Positions 27,455 through 36,804 of a stretch of 64,000 nt of DNA are shown here, piece by piece. Location of the stretch: NCBI GenBank assembly GCA_048268105.1, contig JBLWWH010000001.1:124001-188000 (forward strand), read 5' to 3'. The notes under the pieces are model-generated. The model did no database searches, was not told the origin of the DNA, and saw only the letters and a program-made list of their open reading frames with translations. The position numbers and the translations under genes were made by a program. The DNA comes from Profundicola sp048268105. GTDB taxonomy: Bacteria > Bacteroidota > Bacteroidia > Flavobacteriales > Weeksellaceae. Within the stretch, counting starts at the first letter, position 1; every line of letters starts with the position of its first letter.

Positions 27455-28474
27455 ATGAATTCTGATAAAAAACACTCCATGAAATATAGCGATGCAGGCG
27501 TTAACAAAGAAGAGGGTTACGAAACGGTTAGCAAAATTAAAGATGTAGTAGCAGCTACTCATTCTCCCAATGTATTAAATGGAATTGGAAGTTTTGGTGC
27601 ATTCTACGAGCTCGGAAAATATAATAATCCAGTCCTAGTTAGCGGTACCGATGGTGTTGGAACCAAGCTGAGAATTGCTTTAGACGTTCAAAAATACGAT
27701 ACGGTTGGTATTGATTGCTTTGCCATGTGTGCCAACGATATTCTTTGTCACGGAGCTAAGCCTTTATTCTTTTTAGACTATTTAGCTTGCGGGAAATTAG
27801 ATAGCGATGTTGCTGCAGAAATCGTGGGGGGAATTGCAAAAGCTTGTAAAGAAACAGGAACTTCATTGATTGGTGGCGAAACAGCAGAAATGCCTGGAAT
27901 GTACCAAATCGGTGACTACGATGTAGCTGGTTTTTGTGTAGGAATTGTTGAAAAAGATGAAATTATAGATGGTAGCAAAATCAAGGAAAATGATGCTATC
28001 ATTGCGATTCCAGCGAGTGGTTTTCATAGTAATGGTTTTTCTTTAATAAGAAAAGTATTTACAGATTTTCACGAAACATGGAATGCTAAACCTATGTACG
28101 AAACACTTCTAGAACCAACTAAGTTATATGGTAACACCATTCTTGGTTTAATGGAAGAAGTCGAATTACATGGAATTGCACATATCACCGGAGGTGGATT
28201 AATTGAAAATGTTCCGAGAATCTTAGCAAAAGGTCTAGGAGCAAATATCAAGAAATCAGAAATACGTGTTCCTGAAATCATGCAAGAACTCCAAAAAAGA
28301 GCTAATATTTCTCAAGATGAAATGTTCGGTACTTTCAACATGGGTGTAGGAATGGTTGTGGTGGTTCCACAAGAAAAAGTTGAAACCAGCTTAGCTAAAC
28401 TAAAAGATTTAGGAGAAGAAGCTTATAAAATTGGTAGTATTGTAAAGGGCAATAAAGAAATTGAGTTAGTTTAA
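27455..28474 (+). CDS. purM: Phosphoribosylformylglycinamidine cyclo-ligase
   Basis: Fifth step of purine synthesis: ATP-dependent closure of the imidazole ring to give AIR. Typical blocks are YSDAGVN at the start, GTDGVGTKL, CANDILCHGA, the GGETAEMPG loop and HITGGGLIENVPR. 339 residues from 27455; an ATG at 27479 (MKYSDAGV) would drop eight residues and fits the family equally well. A single transcription unit closed by a strong terminator. Confidence 0.96.
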   Translation: MNSDKKHSMKYSDAGVNKEEGYETVSKIKDVVAATHSPNVLNGIGSFGAFYELGKYNNPVLVSGTDGVGTKLRIALDVQKYDTVGIDCFAMCANDILCHGAKPLFFLDYLACGKLDSDVAAEIVGGIAKACKETGTSLIGGETAEMPGMYQIGDYDVAGFCVGIVEKDEIIDGSKIKENDAIIAIPASGFHSNGFSLIRKVFTDFHETWNAKPMYETLLEPTKLYGNTILGLMEEVELHGIAHITGGGLIENVPRILAKGLGANIKKSEIRVPEIMQELQKRANISQDEMFGTFNMGVGMVVVVPQEKVETSLAKLKDLGEEAYKIGSIVKGNKEIELV

Positions 28475-28496
28475 TCCTAATGCAATATTCATTTAA

Positions 28497-28535
28497 AAAA
28501 GAGAGAATTTCTAACGAAATTCTCTCTTTTTATTT
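28497..28535. terminator. Terminator after purM
   Basis: Long perfect arms (28497-28511 with AAAAGAGAGAATTT, 28516-28530 with its complement) surround a 4-nt loop, and a T-run follows. It can also act for the convergent lipoprotein gene. Confidence 0.88.
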
Positions 28536-28549
28536 AGTTACTTTTTAGC

Positions 28550-28945
28550 TTATCTATCTAGTTTGATCTTATATTTCCATTCAATAAACTTGAAGAAATT
28601 AAAGAGTTTATACTCAAATTCATGCCCATATTCAGTTTGTTGACGATAATCTATATTTACTTCATAGAGATTAGGATCATATCTCATCGGTTGCGAATGA
28701 CGAGCGTTCCATTCATTGACATAGATAACATTCTTGGCTTTAAGATAGCTTTCTGAGTAAAAATTTATGGGCTTAGCAATCGCATTAAGATAGTATTCGT
28801 ATTGATTATCGAAGACTATAATATCATATTCACCTTCTTCATTTTCTTCGAAGCTTAATTCTTGTTTATCTTTTGAAGAGGTGTTTGGGGTCGCACAGGA
28901 TGTTAAGAATCCTATTAACAATAGACATAAAAAAAGAATTCTCAT
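28550..28945 (-). CDS. DUF6146-type lipoprotein
   Basis: 131 residues with a lipoprotein signal (LTSC, lipid cysteine at about 17). The mature part has the pattern YDIIVFDNQYEYYL ... YEVNIDYR ... YGHEFEYKLFNFFKFIEWKYKI, which I recognise as the flavobacterial DUF6146 family; its function is unknown. It lies between purM (convergent) and a small membrane protein gene on the same strand, 58 bp behind it. Confidence 0.72.
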   Translation of the reverse strand: MRILFLCLLLIGFLTSCATPNTSSKDKQELSFEENEEGEYDIIVFDNQYEYYLNAIAKPINFYSESYLKAKNVIYVNEWNARHSQPMRYDPNLYEVNIDYRQQTEYGHEFEYKLFNFFKFIEWKYKIKLDR

Positions 28946-29003
28946 AACTTATATTTTCTACAAGTTACGAGAATTCAACTAATTACACTAAATCGTGTAA
29001 ATA

Positions 29004-29213
29004 TTATTTTTGATAAAGTACTTCTACTCCTTCTTGTTCGTATAGTTTTTTAGACCTTACTGTCTCTGGATCAACATCGGCATTGATTTTACCTCTAGTT
29101 TCTGCTAATCCTGGTCCTAACCAATAAGGAATAATACCTATAAGGAATGTTAGACACCAAAAACCACTAACTGCCATAGTTAAGAAAAATATAAATCCTA
29201 AAAACTGATCCAT
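29004..29213 (-). CDS. Small one-pass or two-pass membrane protein
   Basis: 69 residues from the ATG at 29213. A TTG-started extension to 29234 is unlikely because a consensus -7 box sits at 29240-29247. One long hydrophobic stretch (residues 5-33, probably two short helices) is followed by a charged C-terminal tail (DPETVRSKKLYEQEGVEVLYQ). I do not recognise the family. It may be co-transcribed with the DUF6146 gene downstream. Confidence 0.65.
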   Translation of the reverse strand: MDQFLGFIFFLTMAVSGFWCLTFLIGIIPYWLGPGLAETRGKINADVDPETVRSKKLYEQEGVEVLYQK

Positions 29214-29239
29214 AATGCTTGAATTAAGGTTCAAAAATA

Positions 29240-29247
29240 CAAATTTA
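29240..29247 (-). promoter_or_regulatory. -7 promoter element of the 29213 gene
   Basis: Minus-strand TAAATTTG, exact match to TAnnTTTG, 26 bp before the ATG at 29213. Confidence 0.58.
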
Positions 29248-29348
29248 TTTGAACGCGAAGTAATTATTTAGAAAAAATGTTCAAATTCTGATATATCTTA
29301 TTATTTTCAAGTTAAAATCATACCTTTAACTCCTTATTAAATGTATCT

Positions 29349-30266
29349 ATGAAGATAGCGATTTTATCACGTTCTAGTTATATCTATTCCACCTCAAGAT
29401 TGATAGAGGAAGCCAAAAACAGAGGTCACAAAGTAGTTGTTGTTGACCCACTTAAGTGTAATTTGGTCATGGAAAAAAACGAACCCAACATACATGTTGT
29501 TAAGCATAAATTGGAGCGTGTAGATGCTATAATTCCTAGAATTGGATCATCGATTACACATTATGGTTCTGCCGTCATTCGTCAATTCGAAATGATGAAT
29601 GTTTTTACAGCCTTAAACTCCAATGCTCTTTTACGTTCCCGCGATAAGCTGCGCTCGATGCAGCTATTATCTCGTGAGTCGATAGATTTTCCAAAGACTT
29701 TTTATACTAATATGAACTCTTCGCTTGAGGCCGAAGAAATTCTTGAGTTTGTAGGAGGCACTCCTATCGTGGTAAAAGTTTTAGAAGGAACTCAAGGTGT
29801 TGGTGTTATGTTATTAGAAACCAAAATGGCTGCAGTTTCTGTTATTCAAGCCATGCATTCTTTACACGCCAAAATAATGGTTCAAGAATACATTAAAGAA
29901 GCAGAAGGAAAAGATTTACGTGTTTTTGTTGTAAATAATAAAGTGGTTGGTGCTATGGTTAGAGAAGGAAAAGAAGGCGACTTCAGGTCCAATCTTCATC
30001 GTGGTGGAACTGCTTCCCAGGCCAAACTATCTAAGGAGGAAAGGTTTGTGGCACTACAAGCCTGTAAAGCTATGGGACTTCAGGTGGCGGGGGTAGATTT
30101 AATTCGCTCAGATAGAGGACCATTGGTGTTAGAAGTTAACTCATCGCCAGGATTAGAAGGAATAGAAGCTGCAACAGGTGTGAATATTGCAGAATCGATT
30201 ATTAAATTTGTAGAACACGGAGCTAAAAATCAATCCAAAACCAAAATCAATAGAATCAACGGATAA
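29349..30266 (+). CDS. rimK: RimK-type ATP-grasp ligase
   Basis: ATP-grasp enzyme of the RimK family. E. coli RimK adds glutamates to the C-terminus of ribosomal protein S6. The order is an N-terminal pre-ATP-grasp domain (about 1-95) with PRIGSSIT, the ATP-binding segment (about 100-180) with KVLEGTQGVGV, and late metal-binding residues in LEVNSSPGLEG. 305 residues. It is followed after 2 bp by an aspartoacylase-like gene, a pairing that suggests both act on the same amide-bonded product; this is inference. A TACCTTTA box at 29321-29328 is a one-mismatch promoter element. Confidence 0.9.
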   Translation: MKIAILSRSSYIYSTSRLIEEAKNRGHKVVVVDPLKCNLVMEKNEPNIHVVKHKLERVDAIIPRIGSSITHYGSAVIRQFEMMNVFTALNSNALLRSRDKLRSMQLLSRESIDFPKTFYTNMNSSLEAEEILEFVGGTPIVVKVLEGTQGVGVMLLETKMAAVSVIQAMHSLHAKIMVQEYIKEAEGKDLRVFVVNNKVVGAMVREGKEGDFRSNLHRGGTASQAKLSKEERFVALQACKAMGLQVAGVDLIRSDRGPLVLEVNSSPGLEGIEAATGVNIAESIIKFVEHGAKNQSKTKINRING

Positions 30267-30268
30267 AC

Positions 30269-31234
30269 ATGAAGGAAATTAGAATATTAGATACACCTAT
30301 TTTACCAGGAAAAGAAACGATCATATACTTGAATGTCGCACACTTACCCACCCGAACGGTTATCGATATTCCCCTGTATGTTTACAGAGCCGAAGAGCCA
30401 GGTCCAAGTATTTTGTTTTCTGCAGGTATGCACGGAGATGAAATTAATGGCGTAGAGATTGTTCGCAGAATTCTTGATGCAGATTTAAACCATGTATCTA
30501 GAGGAATGGTTTTATGTGTGCCGATTATCAATGTATATGGATTTATACATTTTTCTCGCTATGTACCCGATGGAAAGGATGTAAATCGTTCCTTTCCAGG
30601 TTATGAGAATGGCTCATTGGCTTCTAAAGTTGCCTATACCGTTATGCAACATATCGTCCCATATATAGATTATGGAATTGATTTTCATACGGGAGGTTCA
30701 CAACGAAATAATTATCCTCAAGTTCGTGGTGATTTTTCTGATCCAGAAATTAGAAAATTGTCCGAAAGTACACACGCTCCTTTTATCATTGAATCGAGCA
30801 TGATTCCAGGAACTTTTAGAATGGCAGCTTATGAAAAAGGCAAAAAAATATTAGTGTATGAAGGTGGCGAAAGTCTAAGGTTTGATCGATATGCCATAAA
30901 CGAAGGAGTGAACTGTGCTCATCGTTTTCTACATAATTTTGGGATGTCACAACAAATTCCAGAACCATGTTTATCTAGTGTATTTATCACCGACAAAACT
31001 TGGTATCGCTGTCCAGATTCTGGAATGTGGATACATACGGTGCAAAATGGATCATTTGTAGAAGAAAATCAGCTTTTAGGATATATTACAAGTCCCTATG
31101 GAGATTTTAGATCCGAAATTCGTGCTGCAAAAGCGGGATATATAGTAGCGATCAACAATCAGGCTGTTGTGAACAAAGGAGATGCATTGCTGCATATGGG
31201 ATTTGCTGATGGTTTAATAGGTTGCAATAAATAG
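30269..31234 (+). CDS. Succinylglutamate desuccinylase / aspartoacylase family protein
   Basis: Zinc-dependent amidohydrolase of the M14-like AstE/AspA family, 321 residues. The zinc motif HGDE (GMHGDEINGVEI, about 55-66) and the later DFHTG block are present, followed by a C-terminal beta domain resembling a biotinyl-lipoyl carrier fold (about 255-315). It begins 2 bp after rimK, so they are translated together. The substrate is unknown. An amide cleavage that opposes or completes the ligase reaction is a reasonable guess. Confidence 0.85.
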   Translation: MKEIRILDTPILPGKETIIYLNVAHLPTRTVIDIPLYVYRAEEPGPSILFSAGMHGDEINGVEIVRRILDADLNHVSRGMVLCVPIINVYGFIHFSRYVPDGKDVNRSFPGYENGSLASKVAYTVMQHIVPYIDYGIDFHTGGSQRNNYPQVRGDFSDPEIRKLSESTHAPFIIESSMIPGTFRMAAYEKGKKILVYEGGESLRFDRYAINEGVNCAHRFLHNFGMSQQIPEPCLSSVFITDKTWYRCPDSGMWIHTVQNGSFVEENQLLGYITSPYGDFRSEIRAAKAGYIVAINNQAVVNKGDALLHMGFADGLIGCNK

Positions 31235-31262
31235 TGTTTAGCTTCTAAAAGCTTATTAAAAA

Positions 31263-32969
31263 TTAATCCTTAAACCTAATATCTTTAATATTCAATTGAA
31301 GATGAGATTTTCCTTGCCAAATATTCTCTTCAATCGTGTAAACCATATCAAATGGTTCATTTTTAACTCTTTTAAATAAATCGCCAAAACCAAAACCAAT
31401 CGCTGTAAAAACCTGTCTAACTCCAGGTTGGAATACATTGAGCTTTAGGTGCTCTTTTTGACGGCCCATTTGTCGCTCATGACCTCCTGATTTAACTTCA
31501 CGAGTAATAAATTGTGGTGTCATATTCCCAGGTCCAAATGGCTGAAATTGCTTTAAAATTCTAACAAATTTGGGTGTAATTTCAGAAAAACTTAATTCCG
31601 TATCTATTTCAACGGTTGGGGTACGCTGTGTTTGTAAAATATTTCGTTTTACAATTTGCTCAAATTTTCTTTTAAAATTAGGAAGATTCACCTCGTTCAT
31701 GGTTAAACCTGCCGCATACATATGTCCGCCAAAACGATCTAATAAATCTGAACACTCAGATAATGCTTCGTGCACGTCAAATTCACGTACCGAGCGCGCA
31801 GAGGCTACCAAATAACCATCTTCTCCTTTGGTGAAAACAACCGTAGGACGATAATAAACTTCAGTTAAACGAGAAGCCACAATTCCAATGACGCCTTTGT
31901 GCCAATTTGGATTATAAACCACCGTAGAGTATTTATCCTCTTCATTGTTTTCAATAATCTGATTTAAGGCTGAATTCGTAATTTCTGCATCTAAATCCTT
32001 TCTTTGGGTATTAAGCGAATTGATTTCGCTCATATAAGCTCTTGCATTCAACTCATTCTCTGCCATTAACAGTTTAACCGCATCTGTCGCATGTTTAATT
32101 CTACCAGCAGCATTAATTTTAGGAGCTACGGAGAAAACAATACGCGAAATATTAATATGACCCGCAATTTCATTAGGGATAAGCATCTTTAATCCCAATC
32201 TAGGTTTTGTGTTTATAATGTCTAAACCATAATGTGCCAAAATTCGATTTTCTCCGTTAATAGGAACAATATCTGCTGCAATACTCACAGCAACCAAATC
32301 TAAATAAGTAAATAATTCTTGGTCCGAAACGTCGAATTCCTTGGCTAGAGCCTGTATTAATTTAAAACCAACTCCACAACCACTCAATCCCTTATAAGGA
32401 TATTCGCAATCCTTTCTTTTGGGATCTAAAACGGCCACCGCTTTGGGCAGTGTTTCTCCAGGCAAATGGTGATCACAAATAACGAAATCTACATTTAATT
32501 CATTGGCGTAATCCACTTTTTCAACCGCTTTTACACCACAATCTAAAGCTACAATCAAATTAATTCCATTATCGGCAGCGTAATCTATTCCCGTTTTGCT
32601 AATTCCATAACCTTCTAAATATCTATCTGGAATATAATAAGTTACATTTGAATATATAGATTTAATAAATCCATACATCAAAGAAACAGAAGTTGTTCCA
32701 TCTACATCATAATCACCATAAACCATGATATTCTCTTGATTTTCAATGGCGGTTTTAATACGCTGAACAGCCTTGTCCATATCTTTCATTAGATAGGGAT
32801 CGTGTAACTCAGAAAGTTGAGGTCTGAAGAATTTCTTAGCACTTTCGAAGTTAGTAATGTCGCGTTGCACAAGAATTTGAGCCAATGCCTTTGGGGCATT
32901 GATTTCATCCTGAAGTTTATTTACAATATCTTCATCAGGCACAGGTTTTATTAACCAACGACTCGACAT
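31263..32969 (-). CDS. recJ: Single-strand DNA 5'-3' exonuclease RecJ
   Basis: Exonuclease for RecF-pathway recombination and mismatch repair. The DHH-superfamily motifs are present in order: MVYGDYDVDGTTS, ALDCGVK, ICDHHLPG, then the DHHA1 part with GRIKHA and the late FGGHMYAAGL block. 568 residues is the usual length. A C-terminal OB domain follows from about 460. A one-mismatch -7 box (TAAATTTA) lies about 10 bp upstream of the ATG. Confidence 0.96.
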   Translation of the reverse strand: MSSRWLIKPVPDEDIVNKLQDEINAPKALAQILVQRDITNFESAKKFFRPQLSELHDPYLMKDMDKAVQRIKTAIENQENIMVYGDYDVDGTTSVSLMYGFIKSIYSNVTYYIPDRYLEGYGISKTGIDYAADNGINLIVALDCGVKAVEKVDYANELNVDFVICDHHLPGETLPKAVAVLDPKRKDCEYPYKGLSGCGVGFKLIQALAKEFDVSDQELFTYLDLVAVSIAADIVPINGENRILAHYGLDIINTKPRLGLKMLIPNEIAGHINISRIVFSVAPKINAAGRIKHATDAVKLLMAENELNARAYMSEINSLNTQRKDLDAEITNSALNQIIENNEEDKYSTVVYNPNWHKGVIGIVASRLTEVYYRPTVVFTKGEDGYLVASARSVREFDVHEALSECSDLLDRFGGHMYAAGLTMNEVNLPNFKRKFEQIVKRNILQTQRTPTVEIDTELSFSEITPKFVRILKQFQPFGPGNMTPQFITREVKSGGHERQMGRQKEHLKLNVFQPGVRQVFTAIGFGFGDLFKRVKNEPFDMVYTIEENIWQGKSHLQLNIKDIRFKD

Positions 32970-33112
32970 TTTTTAGCTAAATTTAGTTAAGATTGAGTTT
33001 GTGAAATTACAAAATTATCTTCATTATTGAAGAGTACTACAATTTTAAATTTAACATAGTCCAAACTAAGAATGCCCTAATTTTAAGAAATCTGAGTTTA
33101 TAGCCAAATTCT

Positions 33113-33120
33113 TAGCTTTG
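33113..33120 (+). promoter_or_regulatory. Possible -7 element for the 33209 hydrolase
   Basis: TAGCTTTG fits TAnnTTTG and would give an untranslated leader of about 80 nt. No clear -33 box was found. Confidence 0.4.
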
Positions 33121-33208
33121 TTATGCTTATCTTTTCTAATATATTTTAATGGTTAAAGTCCAAAACTTAATCATTAAAAATTTCTTCATGTAAGCTTTAA
33201 TAAACAAA

Positions 33209-34141
33209 ATGGATATCCTCGAAAACTATACAAGTACACAAATTCAACTAGAACCCGATTACGAAGGCGAAGCCATTTCTACGCTAATTAGTTATAATTT
33301 AAATCAAGGGAACAGAAAGGCGGTGCTGTATATACATGGCTACGTCGATTATTTTTTTCAAGCACATTTGGGAATAGCATTTAATGAACATACCTATGAT
33401 TTCTATGCGCTTGATTTAAGAAAATATGGAAGATCTCTCTTAGAGCATCAACACCCGAATTATTGTAAAAGTTTAAGTGAATATTACGAGGAAATAAGTC
33501 TCGCGCTTCGACAGATTTATGATAAAAGCAACAAGGAGGTATTCTTAATGGGTCATTCTACAGGTGGTTTGATCTCTTCTAATTATATGATCGACGGCGA
33601 AAAAAAAGATTTAGTTAAAGGACTTATTCTGAATTCACCCTTTTTTGATTTCAATTATGGTGATTTTCAAAAATCCTTGATTGTATTGGCGGTTAAAGTA
33701 ATGGCCACTCCTTTTGACTATGCCAAGGTTAGTAGGGCACTTTCTTCAACCTATGCCGAGAGTATTCACCAAGATTTTTATGGTGAGTGGGATTTTAATT
33801 TAGATTGGAAGCCCATAGAAGGTTTTCCCACTTATTTTTCTTGGATATTAGCTATAAACGAAGCACAACAAAAGCTTTTAGAAGCTTGCATAGATATACC
33901 CGTATTGGTAATGTATTCGAACAGTTCTGCTAAATATTCTAAATACACCGAAGAGGCCAATTACAAAGATGTTGTTTTGAATGTAGAAGATATTAAAAGA
34001 GTAGGTGAAGCGCTTGGTCCACAAGTCAGTTTACTGGAAATTGAAAATGCAATACATGATATATTTTTATCACGGAAAAAAGTAAGAGAAAATGCCTTAA
34101 AACAAATGTTTGACTGGCTTGACACTACTTTTAAAAAATAA
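33209..34141 (+). CDS. Alpha/beta hydrolase (serine aminopeptidase S33 / monoacylglycerol-lipase type)
   Basis: 310 residues, alpha/beta-hydrolase fold. Visible are the oxyanion strand YIHGYVDYFF, the nucleophile elbow MGHSTGG, an acidic region before VMYSNSS, and the late NAIHDIFLS histidine block. The long central lid (about 150-210) and the DLRKYGRS strand resemble lysophospholipase/monoacylglycerol-lipase relatives. There is no signal peptide. It is convergent with the lpxD-like gene, with a 3-bp gap. Confidence 0.85.
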   Translation: MDILENYTSTQIQLEPDYEGEAISTLISYNLNQGNRKAVLYIHGYVDYFFQAHLGIAFNEHTYDFYALDLRKYGRSLLEHQHPNYCKSLSEYYEEISLALRQIYDKSNKEVFLMGHSTGGLISSNYMIDGEKKDLVKGLILNSPFFDFNYGDFQKSLIVLAVKVMATPFDYAKVSRALSSTYAESIHQDFYGEWDFNLDWKPIEGFPTYFSWILAINEAQQKLLEACIDIPVLVMYSNSSAKYSKYTEEANYKDVVLNVEDIKRVGEALGPQVSLLEIENAIHDIFLSRKKVRENALKQMFDWLDTTFKK

Positions 34142-34144
34142 ATT

Positions 34145-35071
34145 TTATCCTTTTTTAAAAAGCTCTGGTAAGCGATTTAATAAAACATACTTCTTATAAG
34201 CTGCTTTACCTTCTTCGGCAGGAGAGCCCATATATAGTTTTCCGCCTTCTAATGATTTAGAAACACCTGATTTGGCACTAATTACAGCCTTTTTACCAAT
34301 GATTACGCCACTTGTGATCCCTACTTGACCCCAAAGTGTTACTTCGTCTTCAATGATGCAACAACCTGCCACACCCACTTGAGAAGCGATTAAACACATC
34401 TTACCAATAATAGTGTCATGTCCAATTTGAATTTGGTTATCCATCTTGGTTCCTTCGCCAATAATTGTGGAAGCTGTAACGCCTCTGTCAATCGTACAGT
34501 TAGCACCTATTTCTACATTATCTTCGATGATAATATTCCCAACAGATTTTAATTTATCAAAGCCAGTTTCTCGTTTTTTGTAATAGAATGCATCACCCCC
34601 CAATACGGTTCCAGAGTGAACAATGACATTATTTCCAATTTGCGTTCTTTCTCCAATCACCACATTTGGATGTATGTAGCAATTTTCACCAATCACAACC
34701 TCAGCACCGATATTTACATTAGGTGAAATATGTGTTCCTTCTCCAATTATAGCGTCTGTAGCTACTAATTCTGTGGTTGGTGTAGAAGGCATAAAATGCT
34801 GCCCAATTTTCACAAAATCTCTAAAAGGATCGTCACTTATCAACAAGGCTTTGTTTTCTGGACAAGGCACATCTTTGTTAATTAAAACAATGGTAGCGTC
34901 GCTCTCCAAAGCTTTGTCATAATATTTTGGATGATCCACAAAGACAATATCACCTGCTTCAACACGGTGAATTTCGTTGATTCCCAAAACAGGAAAATCT
35001 TCGTTTCCAACATATTTTGCCTGGATTAAGTCAGCGATTTGTTTTAAAGTTTGTGGTCGAGAAAAACGCAT
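34145..35071 (-). CDS. LpxD-like UDP-3-O-acyl-glucosamine N-acyltransferase
   Basis: Left-handed beta-helix acyltransferase of 308 residues. A short N-terminal uridine-binding domain (about 1-95) precedes hexapeptide repeats (about 105-255), with the probable catalytic His in QIGHDTIIG. The family adds a 3-hydroxyacyl chain to UDP-glucosamine in lipid A synthesis. It is shorter than the main LpxD (about 340) and not next to lpxC, fabZ or lpxA, so it may be the second LpxD paralogue seen in many Bacteroidota rather than the essential one. Confidence 0.82.
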   Translation of the reverse strand: MRFSRPQTLKQIADLIQAKYVGNEDFPVLGINEIHRVEAGDIVFVDHPKYYDKALESDATIVLINKDVPCPENKALLISDDPFRDFVKIGQHFMPSTPTTELVATDAIIGEGTHISPNVNIGAEVVIGENCYIHPNVVIGERTQIGNNVIVHSGTVLGGDAFYYKKRETGFDKLKSVGNIIIEDNVEIGANCTIDRGVTASTIIGEGTKMDNQIQIGHDTIIGKMCLIASQVGVAGCCIIEDEVTLWGQVGITSGVIIGKKAVISAKSGVSKSLEGGKLYMGSPAEEGKAAYKKYVLLNRLPELFKKG

Positions 35072-35117
35072 AATTGATAAAATTAATGGGCGTTAAAGAT
35101 ACAAGTTTTTGAAATAT

Positions 35118-36323
35118 CTATTTGTAACCTAAGTTTTTTCTTGAAACTAAAATATATGAAAACATCATTACCAAAATACCCAATAGCATGATGGCTGAAA
35201 ACAACCATAAAATATAAGAAGCTGCATTTATACCTTCTATTCTGAATCCTTGTAATACTAAAAGGATTTCTGTGACATAAAATCCAGAGACAAAAACAAC
35301 CAACCCAGCCTTGAATATCCTAACTAATTTCCAGTTAAATAAGCTTAAAACATTCCATATAAAACCTAAACTCACCACACCAATTAGAATCAAATGCATA
35401 TAGGCAATAATCAACTCGCGATTAAACCTTAATGCCTCCATAAAATCATAGTTTATGTTGGTAAGATGACCCGTTAATTTCCCTATAAGTCCAAGTATTA
35501 TTAAAGACAAAATCCAAGCGTTTTTTGGCTTAGTATTCTTCATGAATCTTATAATCGTTTGAATAACAGGGATAAAACCAATAAATAAACATATGATACT
35601 TATCAAGTTAAAGATATAGAAAAATAGATTGTTTGAAACCCAAAATGCAATGAGTGCCGTACCCAATAAAAGTCCGGTGTCTAAGAAATATATTAGCCCA
35701 TTTTTAGGATGATAGGCATTAGGAATTTGCTTCAAAATTAATCCTAAAACAGTGTATAATAAGAATCCATTGATTTGAAAATGTAGAAAAAATTGAATTC
35801 CTGCATCATATAGCCAATGTGATTTCCCTAACATGGCTGAGGTGGGTCCTAAAAACCAAATTCCCAAGGTAGAGAAGTAGAAATAAATTATTCCGCGCCT
35901 TAAGATTGTATTATCAAATCCTTCCTTAGGAATTTCATTCAATAATTTCTTTAATAAAACATAGGCCAATAATACGAATATGGTAGAAAATGTGATGCTT
36001 ATCGCTCCATAAGATTGATAAAGAAAGCTAATGAACATTCCTATAATGGAAACCGAAAACGCGATTTTTACAGCTTTCAAAGCCTTCCATTTTAATGGAA
36101 AATAATATAAAATTCCTGTTATTGACATAACAAATGCCCAACCCAATAAGGCAGTGTGAGAGTGTGCATGTAATATATTTTTGAATGGAAGTGGTAATAT
36201 AATCCATTCGGAGCTGCGCATTAACAATCCTAAGATTCCAACCAGGGATAAATAAAAAAATGCTGAAGAAAAGCCGAAAAATAGACTTCTTTTATTTCCA
36301 GAATTCATCTGCTGATCTTTCAC
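35118..36323 (-). CDS. Haem-copper-oxidase-like multi-spanning membrane protein
   Basis: 401 residues with about twelve hydrophobic helices. Histidines sit in helix contexts typical of haem-copper oxidase subunit I or NnrS-type proteins: HAHSH at 52-56 followed by LLGW, one near HWLYDAGIQFFLHF (about 165-185), and YMHLILIG (about 310). The pattern of six histidine ligands of a complete oxidase core is not fully seen. It overlaps the hemerythrin gene by 32 bp (17 bp if the second ATG is used) and is the last gene of the Ric unit. A haem protein that senses, transports or reduces NO is likely; the exact role is inference. Confidence 0.68.
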   Translation of the reverse strand: MKDQQMNSGNKRSLFFGFSSAFFYLSLVGILGLLMRSSEWIILPLPFKNILHAHSHTALLGWAFVMSITGILYYFPLKWKALKAVKIAFSVSIIGMFISFLYQSYGAISITFSTIFVLLAYVLLKKLLNEIPKEGFDNTILRRGIIYFYFSTLGIWFLGPTSAMLGKSHWLYDAGIQFFLHFQINGFLLYTVLGLILKQIPNAYHPKNGLIYFLDTGLLLGTALIAFWVSNNLFFYIFNLISIICLFIGFIPVIQTIIRFMKNTKPKNAWILSLIILGLIGKLTGHLTNINYDFMEALRFNRELIIAYMHLILIGVVSLGFIWNVLSLFNWKLVRIFKAGLVVFVSGFYVTEILLVLQGFRIEGINAASYILWLFSAIMLLGILVMMFSYILVSRKNLGYK

Positions 36324-36750
36324 AAAATTCTTCTTCCTTATGATGCTCCTGAATCAGTTTTAACTCTTCTTCTGTAGCTTGTTTTTGAACCTCTTGAAAC
36401 AATTCTCTCTCCTCAAATCGAACATGCTCTTTTAATTCATCCGAGAATATCTGCAAATCATGATGATCACTTGCATTTAACGACAAATCCATCAGTCGTT
36501 TATGTTCTTTTATAGCCCGCTGTGTCATAACATGATCTTCTCCTAGTACCGGAAAAATCCACTTTTCTTCGATCTCAAAATGTGGTTTTAGATGTTCCTC
36601 CCTAAACCAGTGCACATATTTTTGAATGCGTTCTGGATCGATATCTTTTTTAATTCCTTGATTTATTTTCCAAGAAAGTAACAAGGCGTGATGATGTTCT
36701 CTACTCACGCCTTGCAATTCCTCAAATCTTTTTATTGGCTTCTTTGACAT
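36292..36750 (-). CDS. Hemerythrin HHE domain protein
   Basis: 152 residues forming one four-helix bundle. Di-iron ligands are visible as H in REHHHALL, H-x3-E in KPHFEIEEKWIFP, H in KEHKRL, and the H-x3-E of LKEHVRFEERELF. It binds a di-iron centre, O2 or NO. It lies 54 bp behind ric and overlaps the oxidase-like gene. A lone operator-like half site (AAGATA) lies at 36757-36762 just upstream, but there is no second arm. Confidence 0.88.
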   Translation of the reverse strand: MSKKPIKRFEELQGVSREHHHALLLSWKINQGIKKDIDPERIQKYVHWFREEHLKPHFEIEEKWIFPVLGEDHVMTQRAIKEHKRLMDLSLNASDHHDLQIFSDELKEHVRFEERELFQEVQKQATEEELKLIQEHHKEEEFCERSADEFWK

Positions 36751-36804
36751 AGGTTAAAGATATAAACTCAGATTTGAATTAAAAATTTCTATTCCTTATT
36801 GAAT

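Noticed and set aside
31239..31254. 16-bp sequence TAGCTTCTAAAAGCTT repeated exactly at 42490-42505
   Set aside because: A short, nearly self-complementary AT-rich string in two unrelated intergenic places, with no further shared flank; best explained by chance or a weak hairpin.
36757..36762. AAGATA before the hemerythrin gene as a fourth operator
   Set aside because: There is no matching TATCTT arm at the 4-bp spacing; only a half site, likely by chance.
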